Source: Austwickia chelonae (lineage in GTDB: Bacteria; Actinomycetota; Actinomycetes; Actinomycetales; Dermatophilaceae). From it: 64,000 nucleotides of DNA. Location of the stretch: the NCBI RefSeq assembly GCF_003391095.1, contig NZ_CP031447.1, forward strand, positions 1 through 64,000, written 5' to 3'. Both the position numbers and the translations under genes were made by a program. The notes beneath the pieces were generated by a model. It was given only the letters and a program-made list of their open reading frames with translations, searched no databases and was not told the DNA's origin. Shown here in pieces: positions 19,865-28,270 of this stretch. How positions within the stretch are numbered: the stretch's first letter is position 1; each line of letters begins with the position of its first letter.

Positions 19865-20758
19865 ATGACCACGCCGTACGGTGCACCTTTGCCGGTGTCC
19901 GGCCCCATGTGCCCGCGCCATCAGGGTGTACTCACCTATGTCACCTGCCAGCGGTGTAACCGACCCGTCTGCCCGCAGTGCCAGGTTCCGGCCTCGGTGG
20001 GTGTCCACTGCGTGGATTGCTCCGCGGAGAGCCGTCGCAGCCGGCCTGCGGCGGTGCGACGTGCTTTGTCCGCAGAAGCGCAGCCGTATGTGACCTATGG
20101 GTTCACTGCGGTGATCTGTGTGGTCTACGTGGTGCAGCTGATCGTGCCCTCGCTGACGTCGAAGATGACTTTGGTGCCGATGCTGGCTTGGCGAGAGCCG
20201 TGGCGTCTGTTGACCAGTGCTTTGGTCCACGATCCGAACTTTCCGTTGCATCTGGTGGGCAATGCTTTGCTTCTGATCCTCCTGGGGAGGGTGGTGGAGC
20301 CGGCCCTGGGACACCTGCGCTACGCGGTGATGTGTGTATTGAGTGCCTTGGGTGGCTCGGTAGCCATCGTGTGGATGAGTGTGCCGCCGGAGAGTCCATT
20401 GACTCGGGATCTGAGCTGGGTGACTCCGGTGTTGGGTAGTTCGGCTATCGGCTATGGACTGATGTGCGCCCTTCTGGTCCGGGAGATGCGGGGGCGAGGC
20501 GATGTTCGAGGAGTGACCGTTCTGATCGTCCTGAACGTGGCTTTCTCCTTGATGATGCCGAATGTCTCCTGGCAGGGGCATCTTGGTGGCGCTGTGGCCG
20601 GTGCTTTGGCGACATGGCTGCTTTCTGCTGTGGGCTCACCGTTGAGGCCGCGGGCGCTCGCCTGGGCGGTGGCGGGAGTCGGGAGCCTGGTGATGGTGGG
20701 TGCCATCGTTGCCAGATTCGCTCTGGTATCTCCCTATTGGGGAGGTTTCTCCATCTGA
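19865..20758 (+). CDS. Rhomboid intramembrane serine protease with N-terminal zinc finger
   Basis: A 297-residue protein with an N-terminal Cys/His cluster (C16, H19, C28, C31, C36, C39, C49, C52) like a B-box-type zinc finger, then six or seven membrane segments. The rhomboid signature is HLVGN (129-133), the serine motif GSSAIGYGL with Ser193, and GHLGG with His239. The usual Gly after the catalytic Ser is Ala here. ATG 19865 has AGGAGG 8 nt upstream. The substrate is unknown. Confidence 0.9.
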   Translation: MTTPYGAPLPVSGPMCPRHQGVLTYVTCQRCNRPVCPQCQVPASVGVHCVDCSAESRRSRPAAVRRALSAEAQPYVTYGFTAVICVVYVVQLIVPSLTSKMTLVPMLAWREPWRLLTSALVHDPNFPLHLVGNALLLILLGRVVEPALGHLRYAVMCVLSALGGSVAIVWMSVPPESPLTRDLSWVTPVLGSSAIGYGLMCALLVREMRGRGDVRGVTVLIVLNVAFSLMMPNVSWQGHLGGAVAGALATWLLSAVGSPLRPRALAWAVAGVGSLVMVGAIVARFALVSPYWGGFSI

Positions 20759-20825
20759 TTCCCGGGCTGAATCGCATAGCTCGTCGTTCAAGTGGGTCGC
20801 CTTGTGTCTCAACATGATCAGAGGG

Positions 20826-21027
20826 TTATCCACAGACTTATCCACAGTTGGGGATGAATAACAGCGGTGTAATCACAGTGATGTGAACAGCTGTGGACGA
20901 AGGAGGAAGCTCTCGTGGAAAACAGGGCTGGCCTCGGTGTTCATAATCCTGGAAGGACGTGCCGGTCCGAGTTATCCACAGAAGTTCTCCACAAGGCGTG
21001 TGGATAAGAGTGCTGATCTGTGGACAG
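20826..21027. promoter_or_regulatory. Second DnaA-box cluster between the rhomboid gene and crgA
   Basis: The gene-free interval 20759-21141 contains seven DnaA-type boxes. TTATCCACA occurs at 20826, 20838 and 20972, TGTGGACGA at 20892, TTCTCCACA at 20985, TGTGGATAA at 20999 and TGTGGACAG at 21019. It also has TCACAGTGATGTGA (20873-20886), nearly the same as TCACAAGTGATGTG at the dnaN end of oriC. It could titrate DnaA, modulate initiation or regulate crgA; none of these is shown. Confidence 0.7.
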
Positions 21028-21100
21028 AGCGCTCCGGACAGAACACCTCTGGGCACACAAGGGCAGCAACTCGTTCAGTAGGACGACCCACGCACGAAAG

Positions 21101-21124
21101 CGCGGCCACCCTACGGTGACCGCG
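21101..21124 (-). terminator. Terminator of crgA
   Basis: Read on the minus strand, CGCGGTCACC and GGTGGCCGCG pair over 10 bp (one G-U) around a 4-nt loop and are followed by CTTTCGT, 17 nt after the crgA stop. Confidence 0.6.
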
Positions 21125-21141
21125 CGCTCGTCAGAACTGCA

Positions 21142-21414
21142 TCAACGCCAATTCGTCGTCATCAAGAAACCGGCTATCAGCAAACCGCCGCCGACTGCCA
21201 GGTTCCAGTTGCCCCACTGCTGTACTGGCAACTTACCCAGACTCACGTAGTAGACGACCACCCATAGGCAGCCCAGAATCATCAAGGTGACCATGACCGG
21301 AGCCCACCAAGAGGGACTCACATCATCGACCTTGGACTTCGGTTGAGACACCGGACGACGCACGCTCGTCGGAGCAGACTTCGCCTGTTTCTTGGCCGGG
21401 CGGGACTCACTCAC
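21142..21414 (-). CDS. crgA: Cell division protein CrgA
   Basis: A small septum-associated membrane protein that helps localise FtsZ-ring and peptidoglycan factors. The 90-residue product has a Lys-rich cytoplasmic N-terminus and two membrane segments (WWAPVMVTLMILGCLWVVVYYVS and NLAVGGGLLIAGFLM), and ends TTNWR as CrgA proteins do. GTG 21414 is chosen for AGGAG 6 nt upstream. It lies near the pknB operon, as in other actinobacteria. Confidence 0.93.
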   Translation of the reverse strand: MSESRPAKKQAKSAPTSVRRPVSQPKSKVDDVSPSWWAPVMVTLMILGCLWVVVYYVSLGKLPVQQWGNWNLAVGGGLLIAGFLMTTNWR

Positions 21415-21585
21415 TACGAACTCCTGATCGAACGCGATCCACAAGAAAGCCAGAATACCTCTCTAGGGTAAGTGCAGTCGGGTCGAAGGGTGTAGAACTC
21501 CGCCGAGTCGGGGAAGAGCCAGCGACTCACCGACGTCCCAGGACGATAGCCGACGGCCTTCTCGGCGGAAAGTACCCAGGAGAAC

Positions 21586-22437
21586 ATGCCCGACCCAGGC
21601 AAGATTCACTCAACGGCGACCGAACCGGGCCGACAATCAAATGTGACCAGCGAAACAGGAGCTCGTGGACAGCCTCCGAGCCGACACCGGGCCGTCGCTA
21701 CCGTGACCGGAGTCCTCGGTGAACTGCTCATCACCTTCGGTCTCCTCGTACTCCTCTTCGTGGGATGGCAGGTGTGGTGGGTGACCCGTGCAGCCTCCCA
21801 GGCATCAGCCAGTGTGGTCTCCGACCTCGGCCGAGAATTCGCAGATCCCACTCTGCTCGGCGCATCCGGCACCACCGGCCCGGCACCAGCCACCGCCAGC
21901 GCGATCACGAATGCCAATACCACCGTTGGAAAAGCCTTTGGACTGATCACCGTTCCCCGCTTCGGCAATGGTCCACAACCGGTGCTGCAAGGTACCTCCA
22001 CCGCTCAACTGGACAAAGGCATCGGACACGACCCCACCTCTGCCATGCCGGGTCAGATCGGCAACTTCGCCACCGCAGGCCACCGCGACACCTACAGTCA
22101 CCCCTACAACCGCATCGATGCTCTCCGTGAAGGAGACGACATCGTCGTCGAAGTCAAGGATGGATGGGCTATCTACCAGGTCGACAACTCGAAGATCGTT
22201 CTCCCACATCAGGTCGAGGTCTTCGCCCCGACGCCCGACCGACCCGGAGTCACTCCCACCGAAGCCTGGATGACGCTGATCGCTTGTGAGCCGCACTGGA
22301 CTGCACAGAAACGCTGGGTGGTCCACGCCAGACTCCACCACTGGATTCCTCGCAATACGGATACTCCTGATGCAGCCGCCAACCCTCTCGTGCGGGCAGC
22401 TCTCGCTGCGCCGAGCGATCGACCCCAAGGAAGATGA
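21586..22437 (+). CDS. Class E sortase
   Basis: A membrane-anchored cysteine transpeptidase that attaches proteins to the cell wall. The 283 residues include a cytoplasmic N-terminus, one membrane segment (about 45-68), and the sortase fold with His166 (TAGHRDTY), Cys234 (TLIACEPHW) and Arg243. The class E motif is usually TLTTC; here it is TLIAC. It is followed after 1 nt by a conserved small membrane protein. No sorting-signal substrate is seen in the window. Confidence 0.88.
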   Translation: MPDPGKIHSTATEPGRQSNVTSETGARGQPPSRHRAVATVTGVLGELLITFGLLVLLFVGWQVWWVTRAASQASASVVSDLGREFADPTLLGASGTTGPAPATASAITNANTTVGKAFGLITVPRFGNGPQPVLQGTSTAQLDKGIGHDPTSAMPGQIGNFATAGHRDTYSHPYNRIDALREGDDIVVEVKDGWAIYQVDNSKIVLPHQVEVFAPTPDRPGVTPTEAWMTLIACEPHWTAQKRWVVHARLHHWIPRNTDTPDAAANPLVRAALAAPSDRPQGR

Positions 22438-22438
22438 C

Positions 22439-22630
22439 ATGTACGCCGCACTCTGGCGCGTTCTACCAGGGCCAGCTCCTGCCCGTGCCCTGATCTGCGC
22501 CATCCTGCTCGCTATCGTCATCGCAGTCTGCTTCAGCTGGGTTTTCCCCTGGGTCGCCGAACGCTTGCCGGTCAACGATCCCAGCGTTACTGCACATGTC
22601 ACCATGCCGGCGGGTACGACAGTACGCTGA
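22439..22630 (+). CDS. Conserved small membrane protein next to the sortase gene
   Basis: 63 residues starting MYAALWRVLPGPAPARALICAILL, with one membrane helix (about 14-38) and a short extracytoplasmic tail. Very similar small proteins sit between the class E sortase and the amidotransferase gene in other actinobacteria. The start follows the sortase stop by 1 nt (TGACATG), so translational coupling is likely. Function unknown. Confidence 0.75.
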   Translation: MYAALWRVLPGPAPARALICAILLAIVIAVCFSWVFPWVAERLPVNDPSVTAHVTMPAGTTVR

Positions 22631-22668
22631 CGGGCGAGACAGCCCATCGAAGAGCGAAGAAGAGCCCC

Positions 22669-23322
22669 GTGACCAGGATTCTCGTCGTCGACAACTACGA
22701 CAGCTTCGTCCACACCATCGTCGGATACGTCGAACAGATCGGCGCCGAGTGCGATATCCGTCGCAATGACGACATCGAACCGGACGAGTGCCGCTCCTAC
22801 AACGGTGTCCTCATCTCACCAGGGCCAGGCGATCCCGAATCTGCGGGGGTCAGCATCGACATGATCCGAGCTTGTGCACGGGAAGACATCCCGATGCTCG
22901 GTATCTGCCTAGGACACCAAGCACTCACTGTGGCCTACGGAGGTGTCGTCGGTCGGGCCCCGGAGCTCCTCCACGGAAAGACTTCTCCAGTGCATCACGA
23001 TGGTGAGGGAGTGTTCGAAGGCTTGACCTCGCCTTTCACCGCGACCAGGTACCACTCCCTGGCCAGCGTGCCGGAAAGTCTCCCTGACGTCCTGAAGGTC
23101 ACGGCACACACCGAATCCGGGATCATCATGGGCATCAGACACCGTGACAAAGAACTTCACGGCGTCCAATTCCACCCGGAAAGCGTGCTCAGCGAAGGCG
23201 GACATCGACTGATCGCCAACTGGCTGCTCAGGTGCGGACTCGAGGACGCCGTCGAGCGTGCCACCGGACTCAGCCCGCTGGTGGACAGCGACTCCGTGGC
23301 GAACGTACGGGTCAGCGGCTAA
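22669..23322 (+). CDS. Anthranilate/aminodeoxychorismate synthase glutamine amidotransferase
   Basis: A class I glutamine amidotransferase supplying ammonia to an anthranilate or aminodeoxychorismate synthase. The catalytic triad is Cys80 (GICLGHQ), His169 and Glu171 (VQFHPES). LISPGPGDPESAG is the oxyanion region. 217 residues is normal for TrpG/PabA. The chorismate-binding partner is not in the window, so the folate or tryptophan assignment is open. Its stop overlaps the convergent pknB stop by 2 nt. Confidence 0.93.
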   Translation: MTRILVVDNYDSFVHTIVGYVEQIGAECDIRRNDDIEPDECRSYNGVLISPGPGDPESAGVSIDMIRACAREDIPMLGICLGHQALTVAYGGVVGRAPELLHGKTSPVHHDGEGVFEGLTSPFTATRYHSLASVPESLPDVLKVTAHTESGIIMGIRHRDKELHGVQFHPESVLSEGGHRLIANWLLRCGLEDAVERATGLSPLVDSDSVANVRVSG

Positions 23323-25223
23323 CGGACAGGGTTGCCAGCCGGAGGCTGCAACGGCGGCGCGACCGGCGGCGGCGGAACCGGCTGAGGCAATGATGCCGTC
23401 GGCGACGGGGGCTTCGGCGTAGTCGTCGGTTTCGTCGGGGGCAGAGGATCTGACGGAACCGTGACTGTCACCGTGGGTACTGCACGGGGTCGTTCCCGGA
23501 TGATCGTAGTCCGTACCTCGGTGCCCATCGGGACGCTCTGCCCTGCATAGTCATGACGTTGGACCGTCCCGGCCACACCATGGCCGTCGATATATGAGGG
23601 CACCAGCTTCAGCCCCAGCTTGATCAGGATCGCCCGGGCTTCGCTCTCCGGTTTGCCGGACAGATCAGGGACCCTGACCTTGCCATTGCTCACATACAAG
23701 GTGACCGTGGCGCCTTCAGGCACTGTGGCGCCCGCCTTGGGATCGGTTCGGACCACCCGGTCAGGCCCTTGCTCGTTGCTCTCCACCGATTCGACCCGGA
23801 CCACCAGGCCCGCATCCTTCAGGATGGACTGAGCCCCGGCCTGGTCGTAATTGGTCAGCTCAGGGATCGTCACATTGCCCGGCCCTGAACTGACATCGAG
23901 ACTCACCCGGCTGCCGGAAGGAGCCTGCAAGCCCCCCTCAGGGCTTTGACGCACCACAATGCCTTCAGCTGCTTTGTTGGGAACCCGGCGAATATCGGCC
24001 GCCAAGCCCAGTCGCATCAGCTCGTCCTGTGCATCCTGCAAGGTCTTCGTTCGGACATCAGGAACCGTCACCCCACCGACATCACCGATCTTGCCCTGAT
24101 AGGCCAGGATGCCCATCGTGACCACCAACGCCAGCCCGATCGCGGAGGCCACCGCGATCAAGAGCTGCCGACGCCGCGAAACCCGAGGCAGAACCAACGG
24201 TAGCGAATCCGTCGAGGAATCCTTCTTCCCCGATGATTCTCCCGGCTGGCCACCTTCCCCGGACTGCTCTGGCTCACCGCCCTTGGCGGTCGCCACCTCC
24301 TGAACCGTGGTTTCCGCATCGGCTGGATCCACAGGAACAGGGAGAAGCACCGCGATGCTTGGCTTACGCCCTGCGGCCAAGGCCTCCAGATCTGCGGCGA
24401 ACTCGCTCGCGCTGGAGTACCTCTCCTGAGGCTCCTTGGCCAAGGAGTGCAGCACCACAGCGTCGATCTCGGCAGAGAGTGTCTCATCGTGGACCGACGG
24501 AGGCTGTGGGGTCTGTCCGACATGTTGATAGGCGATGGCCAGCGGGCTGTCCCCGGTGAACGGTGGACGGCCGGTCAGCAACTCGTAGAGCACACACCCG
24601 GACGAATAGACATCGGCTCGAGCGTCAATGCTCTTCCCCTGCGCCTGCTCCGGGGAGAGGTACTGGGCGGTGCCCACCACTACCGATGTATTCGTCAGTG
24701 TCGCAGCTGAGTCGGCGATAGCCCGGGCAATGCCGAAGTCGGTGAGTTTGACCTCGCCTTCAGTGGTGACCATCACATTGGCCGGTTTGATGTCCCGGTG
24801 TACCAGCCCGTTCGCGTGGCTGAACGAGAGCGCCCGCAAAGTGGCTGCCATGATCCGGCAGGCCTCTGCCGGCTCCATCGGCCCGCCACGTTCGTGCAGC
24901 ATCTCCCGCAGGGTTTTGCCGTGGACCCGTTCCATGACGATGAAAGGAACGGCGATGTCCGCGCCGCCCAATTCCGTGGCCGAATCCTCACCGGAGTCGT
25001 ACACCGCCACGATCGAGGCATGGTTCAGACCGGCCGCAGACTGAGCCTCTCGTCGAAAACGTTGGAGGAAGCTCACATCCCGGGCGAGATCCGAACGAAG
25101 AACTTTGACCGCGACCTCACGGCCCAGACGGGTGTCCCAGCCGGCGTGGACCTCAGCCATACCACCGCGGCCGATGAGTTCGCCGATTTGGTAGCGGCCG
25201 ACCAAGACCCGTTCGTCGGTCAT
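23319..25223 (-). CDS. pknB: Ser/Thr protein kinase PknB with PASTA domains
   Basis: A transmembrane kinase that senses peptidoglycan fragments and phosphorylates cell-wall and division proteins. Numbered from ATG 25223, it has a Gly loop (GRGGMAEV), Lys40, catalytic HRDIKPAN (142-149), DFG (162-164) and the activation-loop TNTSVVVGTAQYLSPEQ. A linker and membrane segment (about 350-378) follow, then three clear PASTA repeats and a Pro/Thr-rich tail. Length is 634 residues. GAGGGGAG precedes the start. It is the last gene of the fhaA-to-pknB operon. Confidence 0.95.
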   Translation of the reverse strand: MTDERVLVGRYQIGELIGRGGMAEVHAGWDTRLGREVAVKVLRSDLARDVSFLQRFRREAQSAAGLNHASIVAVYDSGEDSATELGGADIAVPFIVMERVHGKTLREMLHERGGPMEPAEACRIMAATLRALSFSHANGLVHRDIKPANVMVTTEGEVKLTDFGIARAIADSAATLTNTSVVVGTAQYLSPEQAQGKSIDARADVYSSGCVLYELLTGRPPFTGDSPLAIAYQHVGQTPQPPSVHDETLSAEIDAVVLHSLAKEPQERYSSASEFAADLEALAAGRKPSIAVLLPVPVDPADAETTVQEVATAKGGEPEQSGEGGQPGESSGKKDSSTDSLPLVLPRVSRRRQLLIAVASAIGLALVVTMGILAYQGKIGDVGGVTVPDVRTKTLQDAQDELMRLGLAADIRRVPNKAAEGIVVRQSPEGGLQAPSGSRVSLDVSSGPGNVTIPELTNYDQAGAQSILKDAGLVVRVESVESNEQGPDRVVRTDPKAGATVPEGATVTLYVSNGKVRVPDLSGKPESEARAILIKLGLKLVPSYIDGHGVAGTVQRHDYAGQSVPMGTEVRTTIIRERPRAVPTVTVTVPSDPLPPTKPTTTPKPPSPTASLPQPVPPPPVAPPLQPPAGNPVR

Positions 25224-25313
25224 GGTCGATTCACTCCCCTCAGCAGGCATCGGCTCGGTCAACACAGCTCCCTAGAAAAGCGTCTGGACAAGGTGGTGCG
25301 GTCGCTGGGTCAG

Positions 25314-26807
25314 TTAACGCTGCCCGGAGGTCGGCGATGTGGAAGAACGCTCCCGCAACCCCATACTGACGGTCAGCGTGATCGGTCGGTCCAACGGTTG
25401 AACACCCGCGGGACTGATGTCAACGACCGTACCTGCTGGGAGCTCCGACTCCACATCCTTGGTCGAGATATTCGTGAAGCCTCGCCGGCCCAATGCTCCC
25501 GCGACGATCTGAGCATCCTTGCCGCGGTAAGTAGCTAGATCAATGCTTCCTGAGGAGGATGCAGGTTTCTGGGGCGACGAGGGTGCGCTACTCGGACGAG
25601 AAGGAGGTTGCGAGGAAGACGAGGACGATGAAGACGAGGACGAAGCCGACGAGGATGACGAAGACGACGACTCCGAAGAAGTGTTCGGCGGAGCCGAGAT
25701 CGACACCCCGGACGAGGGCTTCGGTGATGACTTCCCGCTCTCGCCCACCAGGCCGGTCATCCGCAACACGGCGAAGATCGCCACGAGGGTGAGTACGCCG
25801 AAACCGGCCACCATCCACGGATTCGTCTTGCGGCTCGGCGGGGGCACCGGACGCGATGGCCCTGACTGTGCCGCACCGTACCGGTCAGCAGGGTGAGTCG
25901 CATACGCGGTGGGTGAGGTCAGTTGCCTGGTCGAGGACTGCTCTGGCATTTGCCTGGTGTGTGCAAAGCCCTGGGGTACGGCCGCTGCGGCCGCAGCAGG
26001 CCCGCCCTTCATCGCTTTCGCCACGGCCCGGGCGCTTTCCGGGCGTTGCGAAGGATCCTTCGCCAGGCAGCTCTCGATCACCGCAGCCATCGCATTGGGC
26101 ACGGTGACCGGCAGCGGCGGCGGCACATTGTGGACGTGGGCCATCGCGGTGGCCACGGCCGACCCCTCGTCGAAGAGACGCTCCCCGGTCAACAGCTCGT
26201 AAGCCACGCAACCCAACGAGTAGATGTCCGAGCTGCCGGAGACCGTCTTCCCCATCGCCTGCTCCGGAGAGATGTACTGGGCGGTGCCCATCACCTCGCC
26301 GGTACGAGTCATCGGGGCAGCATCCTTGGCCCGGGCGATACCGAAGTCGGTGAGCTTCGCCACCCCGTCCGGACGCAGCAGGATGTTCGCCGGCTTCACA
26401 TCACGGTGGATGACCCCGGCTTCATGGGCTGCCTGCAAAGCCTCGGCGCACTGCCCGATGATCATCGCGGTCCGTCGAGGAGACTGCGCGCCCTGCTCTC
26501 GAATGATCTGTGAGAGCGGCTCTCCCTCCACGAATTCCATGACCAGCCAGGACGCACCGTCATCTTCGCCGTAGTCGTACACCGTGGCGATATTGGGGTG
26601 ACCCAATAGCGCCGTATGACGTGCCTCCTCGCGGAAACGCTCAGCGAAACCCTCCTGCTGGGCCAAGTTCGCGGAGAGGAGCTTGATGGCGACGGTGCGG
26701 CCCAGGACACGGTCACTGGCCCGCCACACCTCACCCATGCCACCTACGGCGATGCGAGAGACGAGGGTGTAACGATTACCGAAGACGGTACCCGGGTCGA
26801 TGCTCAT
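25314..26807 (-). CDS. pknA: Ser/Thr protein kinase PknA-like
   Basis: A second transmembrane kinase of the cell-shape operon. The Gly loop is AVGGMGEVW, with Lys42, HRDVKPAN (134-141) and DFG (154-156). After a membrane segment (about 330-350) comes a Ser-only tract broken by a single Ala, then a Pro/Ser linker and one C-terminal PASTA-like domain (DAQIVAGALGRRGFTNISTKDVESELPAGTVV). 497 residues. Its start overlaps the pbpA stop by 4 nt. Confidence 0.94.
   Translation of the reverse strand: MSIDPGTVFGNRYTLVSRIAVGGMGEVWRASDRVLGRTVAIKLLSANLAQQEGFAERFREEARHTALLGHPNIATVYDYGEDDGASWLVMEFVEGEPLSQIIREQGAQSPRRTAMIIGQCAEALQAAHEAGVIHRDVKPANILLRPDGVAKLTDFGIARAKDAAPMTRTGEVMGTAQYISPEQAMGKTVSGSSDIYSLGCVAYELLTGERLFDEGSAVATAMAHVHNVPPPLPVTVPNAMAAVIESCLAKDPSQRPESARAVAKAMKGGPAAAAAAVPQGFAHTRQMPEQSSTRQLTSPTAYATHPADRYGAAQSGPSRPVPPPSRKTNPWMVAGFGVLTLVAIFAVLRMTGLVGESGKSSPKPSSGVSISAPPNTSSESSSSSSSSASSSSSSSSSSSQPPSRPSSAPSSPQKPASSSGSIDLATYRGKDAQIVAGALGRRGFTNISTKDVESELPAGTVVDISPAGVQPLDRPITLTVSMGLRERSSTSPTSGQR
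25606..25682. repeat. Low-complexity TCG/TCC tract coding poly-Ser in pknA
   Basis: About 75 bp of imperfect trinucleotide repeats encode the Ser tract of the PknA linker ([20 protein letters not shown] region). On the plus strand it reads as GA-rich triplets. Such tracts are prone to slippage and length variation. Confidence 0.8.
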
Positions 26808-28270
26808 CGATTGATCACAGCCTTCATGACTTCCTGCGCCAAAGGTGCGGCGTTGAACGAGGGACCGGGGCCCGGCGCAGGCAGACCGCCGTTTTCGACG
26901 AGAACCGCGACCGCAACTTTCGGGTCGTCAGCCGGGGCGAAGGACATGAACCAGGCATGAGGTGCAAGAGCACGACCCTGAGCGTCGTGGTTCTCCGCAG
27001 TACCGGACTTTCCTGCGACCTTCACACCAGGGATCCGAGCAGCCGCGCCGGTGCCGACCGGTGACTCGGTGACCTGGACCATCATGCGGTTCAGCGCGGC
27101 GGCGATCGGCTCGGTCGTCGCTCGGGAGTACTCCTGGGGTTTCGTGGTGTCGATCACGTCCAGGCCGGAGCCTCGGGTCTGACGCACGAGATAGGGCTTC
27201 ATCACCGAGCCCTTGTTGGCCACACCCGCGGCGATCATCGCGATCTGCAAGGGGGTGACGTGGACGTCCTGCTGGCCGATGGCGGTGTAGGCGATCTTCG
27301 GCGGAGTGTCCATGACCCCGGTGGTCGACGGAGTGACCTTCATCGGGATGGAGAGTTTCTCACCGACCCCGAACTTCTTGGCCTGAGCCTTGAATGCATC
27401 CGCGCCCAGATCCAGCCCCAACTGGCCGAAAGCGGTGTTGCAGGACATGGCCATGGCCTCGGTCATGGTGACCTCACCGCTGCCGCAGGGACCACGCCAG
27501 TCGTTGGGCAGCTTCGCCGACGTCTGCGGGATGGACAGTTGCGCGACCCCGGTCAGCTTCGAGTTCTCGTCTTTTCCTTGTGCCATGCCCGCCGCTGCGG
27601 TGATGACCTTGAAGACCGAACCTGCTGGGTAGAGGTCACCGGCGATCGCACGGTTCACCAACGGCTTCGAGGGGTCGGTGTTCAGGCTCTTCCACGCTTT
27701 TTGCGCATTGCTGCCGTCGAGAGTGGCGATGGTGTTCGGGTCGTAGTGGGGATGGCTGACCATCGCAAGGATCGCCCCAGTCTTCGGGTCGAGGGCCACG
27801 ATCGCGCCTCGACGATTACCCAAAGCCTTGTCGGCGGCCTGCTGGACCTTCGGATCGATCGTGAGCTCGAGGTTCACGCCAGTAGGGCGTTTTCCGGTCA
27901 ACAGATCGCCTAGACGCCGATAGAAAAGAGCGTCCGACTGCCCGGACAGCAGTTCGTTGTTGGTCAGCTCGAGAGCATTCGCTCCATACCCCAGGGAGAA
28001 CCACCCGGTGAGATGCCCGTACAACGGGCCCTGCGGGTAGGAACGCTTGAACTTGATGTTGCCGTCGTTCTTGTCGGAACGTGCAATCTGTGTCTGATCG
28101 ACCAGGATCGCTCCACGTTCCTGCTCGTAGGCGGACAACAACGTACGTCGGTTCCCCGGGCGGTCACGCAAGGTCTTGGCGTCGGCGTACTGGACCCATG
28201 ACCCGAAGACCAGCAGTAGCGCGAACATTCCGGCAACCAGGACTGACAGGCGGCGGATAGGCGCGTTCAT
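26804..28270 (-). CDS. pbpA: Penicillin-binding protein PbpA (class B transpeptidase)
   Basis: A cell-wall D,D-transpeptidase. It has an N-terminal membrane anchor (about 7-28), a dimerisation domain, and a transpeptidase domain with SVFK (218-221), SCN (276-278) and KSGT (421-424) in order. 488 residues, as in mycobacterial PbpA. It works with the RodA glycosyltransferase, whose gene overlaps it by 4 nt. Confidence 0.96.
   Translation of the reverse strand: MNAPIRRLSVLVAGMFALLLVFGSWVQYADAKTLRDRPGNRRTLLSAYEQERGAILVDQTQIARSDKNDGNIKFKRSYPQGPLYGHLTGWFSLGYGANALELTNNELLSGQSDALFYRRLGDLLTGKRPTGVNLELTIDPKVQQAADKALGNRRGAIVALDPKTGAILAMVSHPHYDPNTIATLDGSNAQKAWKSLNTDPSKPLVNRAIAGDLYPAGSVFKVITAAAGMAQGKDENSKLTGVAQLSIPQTSAKLPNDWRGPCGSGEVTMTEAMAMSCNTAFGQLGLDLGADAFKAQAKKFGVGEKLSIPMKVTPSTTGVMDTPPKIAYTAIGQQDVHVTPLQIAMIAAGVANKGSVMKPYLVRQTRGSGLDVIDTTKPQEYSRATTEPIAAALNRMMVQVTESPVGTGAAARIPGVKVAGKSGTAENHDAQGRALAPHAWFMSFAPADDPKVAVAVLVENGGLPAPGPGPSFNAAPLAQEVMKAVINR

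Noticed and set aside
25543-25896. Plus-strand ORF coding a very acidic Glu/Asp-rich protein.
   Set aside because: It is the complement of the poly-Ser tract of pknA.
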